16,459 nucleotides of DNA from Candidatus Pelagibacterales bacterium (GTDB lineage: Bacteria; Pseudomonadota; Alphaproteobacteria; TMED109). The notes under the pieces were generated by a model. That model saw only the letters and a program-made list of their open reading frames with translations, ran no database searches and had not been told where the DNA came from. Within the stretch, counting starts at the first letter, position 1. Every line of letters begins with the position of its first letter. Made by a program: the position numbers and the translations under genes. Location of the stretch: NCBI GenBank assembly GCA_002732015.1, contig PCCU01000015.1, positions 1 through 16,459 on the forward strand, given 5' to 3'. Of the stretch, positions 14,289 to 16,459 are shown in pieces.

Positions 14289-14984
14289 ATGAAATATTAT
14301 TTTATTATAATTTTAGTTGTATTCTTCAAAGCCTCAAGCTTGATGGCAGTATATGAAAGTAAAGATATCTTAAATCAAGTACATATTTTTTTAAGTAGCA
14401 AACAAAACAATATAGAGTATAAGATTAATGAAAAGATTAAAATTCCGAATTGTTTTGGAAATATACAAATTAAAGAGAAATATGACAGTTTAAAAACTCT
14501 TGAAATTATATGTCTAGGGGAGAAATCATGGAAATATAATCTAAGAACAAATATTTCTTCAAAAAATATTAAAAAAAGGCAAAAAAATAAATTAAAAAAG
14601 AATAAAATACCAGTTCTAGTAACTTTAGTAAGACTAAAAAGAGGCCATCAAATTAAAGAAAGTGATATAAAAGTCAAGTATTTAAGTCATATTGGTAGCA
14701 ATAATACGTTCACTAAAACAAAAGCCCTTCTGGGTAGAAAGCTTAAAGTTCCCCTCAAAGAGGGTCAAATAATTAGAGAAAGACATTTAATTAAAAATTG
14801 GGTTATTAAAGAAGGACAAAAAGTTAAAATAGAACATCAAAAAGGTAATCTTCTAATATTAGTTGACGGAATAGCCTTGAATTCTGGTATGGAAGGAGAC
14901 TATTTAGAAGTAAAAAATGAAAATAGTGGAAAAATAATTAAAGGTTGGGTAAAAAATAATAAAAAAATTACAATTTTTCGCTAA
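14289..14984 (+). CDS. flgA: Flagellar P-ring assembly chaperone FlgA (SAF domain)
   Basis: FlgA is a periplasmic chaperone that helps FlgI assemble the P ring in the peptidoglycan layer. The 231 residues include a signal peptide (about 1-20), an N-terminal domain with C54 and C75 that could be disulfide linked, and a SAF domain (about 108-170) with V-T-L-V-R-L-K-R-G-H-Q-I-K-E-S-D-I, then L-L-G-R-K-L-K-V-P-L-K-E-G-Q-I-I-R. The C-terminal beta domain ends with V-K-N-E-N-S-G-K-I-I-K-G-W-V, the typical FlgA close. The ATG follows the LysM gene stop with no gap. The stop codon TAA (14982-14984) is part of the -35 element of the flgM promoter. FlgI is not in the window. Confidence 0.85.
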   Translation: MKYYFIIILVVFFKASSLMAVYESKDILNQVHIFLSSKQNNIEYKINEKIKIPNCFGNIQIKEKYDSLKTLEIICLGEKSWKYNLRTNISSKNIKKRQKNKLKKNKIPVLVTLVRLKRGHQIKESDIKVKYLSHIGSNNTFTKTKALLGRKLKVPLKEGQIIRERHLIKNWVIKEGQKVKIEHQKGNLLILVDGIALNSGMEGDYLEVKNENSGKIIKGWVKNNKKITIFR

Positions 14985-15008
14985 ATATTTTTAATATGAT
15001 GTCGTTAA
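14982..15008 (+). promoter_or_regulatory. Sigma-28 (FliA)-type promoter for flgM
   Basis: TAAA at 14982-14985, then exactly 15 bases, then GTCGTTAA at 15001-15008. The consensus is TAAA-N15-GCCGATAA, so the -35 is perfect, the spacing exact, and six of eight -10 bases match. The start would be near 15015, ahead of a GGAG at 15018-15021 and the flgM ATG at 15030. FlgM under FliA control is a common feedback design. Confidence 0.65.
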
Positions 15009-15029
15009 TTTAAACATGGAGACTATAAA

Positions 15030-15329
15030 ATGATAGATAAAGTAAACAATATAACTTCAGGAAGTACACAAAGTAAAAGAAGTATTGACGAAAATAAAGT
15101 TAATAAATCTTCTGGAGATAATAGAGTTACTGTAAATAAAGATAACTCTTCTAATACTGATAATATAAAAATCAGTCAAGAATTAGGAGTAGCTAGCTTA
15201 TCAAAAGAGCCATCTCTTGATTTAGATAAAGTCAGTGCAATTAAAAACGCATTATCTAGAGGAGATTACCCTATTGATTTAGAGAAAGTAGCTGACGCGC
15301 TACTTCAAGCATATAAAGATATTAAGTAA
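15030..15329 (+). CDS. flgM: Anti-sigma-28 factor FlgM
   Basis: FlgM binds FliA and blocks late flagellar transcription until it is exported through the finished hook-basal body. The 99-residue protein has a disordered Ser/Asn/Lys/Asp-rich N-terminal half (about 1-50) and the conserved FlgM C-terminal helices: L-D-L-D-K-V-S-A-I-K-N-A-L-S-R-G-D-Y-P-I-D-L-E-K-V-A-D-A-L (about 63-91). The ATG has GGAG upstream at 15018-15021. It sits behind a sigma-28-type promoter and is separated from flgA by 45 bases, with the flgN-like gene six bases downstream. Its target FliA is encoded at 6979-7686 on the other strand. Confidence 0.88.
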   Translation: MIDKVNNITSGSTQSKRSIDENKVNKSSGDNRVTVNKDNSSNTDNIKISQELGVASLSKEPSLDLDKVSAIKNALSRGDYPIDLEKVADALLQAYKDIK

Positions 15330-15335
15330 TTCTAT

Positions 15336-15596
15336 ATGTTAGAAGCAATTAATTCTTGTTTAAAAAACTTAGAAAGCTCATACATGCTTTCGTTTAGAGA
15401 GGTGTCTGAAGAAACTAAAAAACTTGATAATTTATTAAATGATTTCAAAAATAAAGATATTAAAGAAAAATTAAATAAATCAGAAATACTAAGAATTACT
15501 AAAAGTATTGAGGATTTATCAATAAAAAATGAATATAAGCTAAATCTAATTAAAGATTTTCCTGAATATTTTTCAAAAATTAAATTAAAAAAATAG
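15336..15596 (+). CDS. flgN: FlgN-like flagellar export chaperone
   Basis: This 86-residue protein is almost wholly helical, with Leu/Glu/Lys heptads (E-E-T-K-K-L-D-N-L-L-N-D-F) and no signal peptide. FlgN chaperones the hook-filament junction proteins FlgK and FlgL. The main support is position: it starts six bases after flgM, the usual flgM-flgN order, and it is short and alpha-helical like FlgN. It is much shorter than the enterobacterial protein (about 140 residues), and sequence identity cannot be confirmed by eye. No clear Shine-Dalgarno is seen, so translation probably depends on flgM. It could instead be an unrelated small flagellar coiled coil. Confidence 0.5.
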   Translation: MLEAINSCLKNLESSYMLSFREVSEETKKLDNLLNDFKNKDIKEKLNKSEILRITKSIEDLSIKNEYKLNLIKDFPEYFSKIKLKK

Positions 15597-15629
15597 TTAT
15601 ACTTTACCAATAAATTTTTTATACTACTT

Positions 15630-16025
15630 ATGTATATGGAATATTTACTTGATAATAAACAGTATATCTTTCTTGCTCTAATAGTTTTTATTTTGTTATT
15701 TAAAATATGGCGAGACCTAGAGTTTAAGGAAACAGTAAATAAAAAGGTAGATAATTTATTAGCTAAATATGATAACTCTTCAAAAGAAATTGAAGCTCTT
15801 CTAATAGAAATAGGAGAAAATACAAAAAGAACAGAATTCGTTTTAGAATATCTGAAAAGATTGGACCAAAATGCTAGTAGGTTAGCTGACAATATTCAGG
15901 GAGACCAATCTATGTCGAAAGCTATAGAAATGGCTAGACAGGGCAAAGATCATTTAGAGATAATCAAAGAGACAGGTCTGAGTAATGAAGAGGTCGAAGC
16001 TATTATACATTCTCATAAAGAATAA
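15630..16025 (+). CDS. DUF2802-type membrane-anchored protein near flagellar genes
   Basis: The 131-residue product has one N-terminal membrane helix (about 11-26), a coiled-coil-like linker (about 33-85) and a C-terminal helical motif A-I-E-M-A-R-Q-G-K-D with G-L-S-N-E-E-V-E-A-I-I-H-S-H. This closely resembles the DUF2802 motif (A-I-x-L-A-R-x-G ... G-L-S-x-x-E-A-x-L-L). Such proteins commonly sit beside flagellar or chemotaxis genes in polar-flagellated proteobacteria, often after cheW, but have no assigned function. The ATG at 15630 and another at 15636 are both possible; neither has a good Shine-Dalgarno. A TATACT at 15620-15625 just before could be a vegetative -10, but it is too close to the start to be trusted. 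anmK starts three bases after its stop. Confidence 0.65.
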   Translation: MYMEYLLDNKQYIFLALIVFILLFKIWRDLEFKETVNKKVDNLLAKYDNSSKEIEALLIEIGENTKRTEFVLEYLKRLDQNASRLADNIQGDQSMSKAIEMARQGKDHLEIIKETGLSNEEVEAIIHSHKE

Positions 16026-16028
16026 TTT

Positions 16029-16459
16029 TTGAAAAAAAAAAAGAAAATATTTTTTTCTATTGGTCCCATGAGTGGAACCTCATTTGATGGTGTAGATGCA
16101 GCTTTAATAAAGACTGATGGAGAAAATTACATCAAATTTATAGACTCGGCATTTTTATCGTATTCTAAAAAAGAGAAAAGACTATATAAATCTTCAATTT
16201 TAAAAAACTTTTCTTTTTTAACTAAAGCAATAGATAGAAAACATAAAGAAGTAATAAAAATTTTGTTAAAAAAAACATGCATAAAAATAAACTCTGTGGA
16301 CTTAATTGGTCTCCATGGACAAACTTTTTTCCATAAACCAGAAGAAAAATGGTCTTGGCAGTATATTAATTCTGAAAAGCTAGCTAAAGTATTTAAAATA
16401 AATGTTGTTTCCGATTTTAGACTAAATGACCTTAATAAAGGTGGAGAAGGAGCTCCTCT
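16029..16459 (+). CDS. anmK: Anhydro-N-acetylmuramic acid kinase AnmK, N-terminal part (3' end outside window)
   Basis: AnmK phosphorylates and opens 1,6-anhydroMurNAc to MurNAc-6-phosphate during peptidoglycan recycling in the cytosol. The frame shows G-P-M-S-G-T-S-F-D-G-V-D-A-A-L near the start (consensus G-L-M-S-G-T-S-x-D-G-x-D), then L-I-G-L-H-G-Q-T-F-F-H-K-P (about 96-108), and V-V-S-D-F-R-L-N-D-L-N-K-G-G-E-G-A-P at the window edge. These are the ATP/sugar-binding motifs of the family. The start is a TTG at 16029: an in-frame TAA lies six bases upstream, and the first ATG (16068) is inside the G-P-M-S-G-T motif and would destroy it. The start is followed by a run of eleven A. About 143 of a usual ~360-370 residues are visible. 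Confidence 0.9.
   Translation, partial: MKKKKKIFFSIGPMSGTSFDGVDAALIKTDGENYIKFIDSAFLSYSKKEKRLYKSSILKNFSFLTKAIDRKHKEVIKILLKKTCIKINSVDLIGLHGQTFFHKPEEKWSWQYINSEKLAKVFKINVVSDFRLNDLNKGGEGAP

Noticed and set aside
15332..15892. 186-codon open frame on the minus strand under flgN and the DUF2802-type gene
   Set aside because: It lies opposite two plus-strand genes with recognisable features. Its Ser/Leu/Phe-rich composition is what the complement of Lys/Glu-rich AT-rich codons gives.

Overview
The window comes from a very AT-rich bacterium, most likely an alphaproteobacterium. The basis is the mreD-mrdA-rodA order, the alphaproteobacterial style of PBP2 (a SQVRRI stretch after the third active-site motif), and a sigma-54/sigma-28 controlled, apparently polar flagellum with FlhF/FlhG. 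Genes are tightly packed, often with TAATG stop/start overlaps, which suits a streamlined genome. I cannot name the genus. No RNA genes, mobile elements, CRISPR arrays or clear rho-independent terminators were seen.

Layout. (1) Positions 1-3217, plus strand: cell-elongation genes, the C-terminal part of mreD, then mrdA (PBP2) and rodA. (2) Positions 3214-5670, minus strand: a compact four-gene cassette, read in transcription order as a nitrile-hydratase/NHLP-leader-like protein, a secreted Sel1-repeat protein, a ~58-residue protein and a voltage-gated-type K+ channel. (3) Positions 5705-6557, plus strand: a sigma-54-type promoter and a rod/hook family gene (FlgE/F/G type). (4) Positions 6568-11747, minus strand: flagellar export and control operon flhA-flhF-flhG-fliA plus an unknown gene. 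flhA is split by one in-frame TAA at a normally conserved Glu codon. (5) Positions 11748-11951: divergent control region with two back-to-back sigma-54-type promoters enclosing two adjacent 21-bp dyads. (6) Positions 11952-16025, plus strand: flagellar H-ring and P-ring assembly genes flgP, flgT, a LysM protein and flgA, then a sigma-28-type promoter, flgM, a flgN-like gene and a DUF2802-type membrane protein. (7) Positions 16029-16459: the start of anmK (anhydro-MurNAc kinase), cut by the window edge.

How it fits together. Sigma-54 promoters would drive the export gate, placement genes, H/P-ring genes and rod gene. FliA (sigma-28) made from the flhA operon would then fire the flgM promoter, and FlgM would feed back on FliA. 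mrdA/rodA and anmK bracket the flagellar block with peptidoglycan synthesis and recycling.

Most noteworthy points: the in-frame stop in flhA; the Cys-free NHLP-like protein packed with a K+ channel; PBP2 with KTA in place of KTG; an H-ring set with a LysM protein and no visible FlgO; FlhG without its usual N-terminal activating helix; and the dyads between the divergent sigma-54 promoters.
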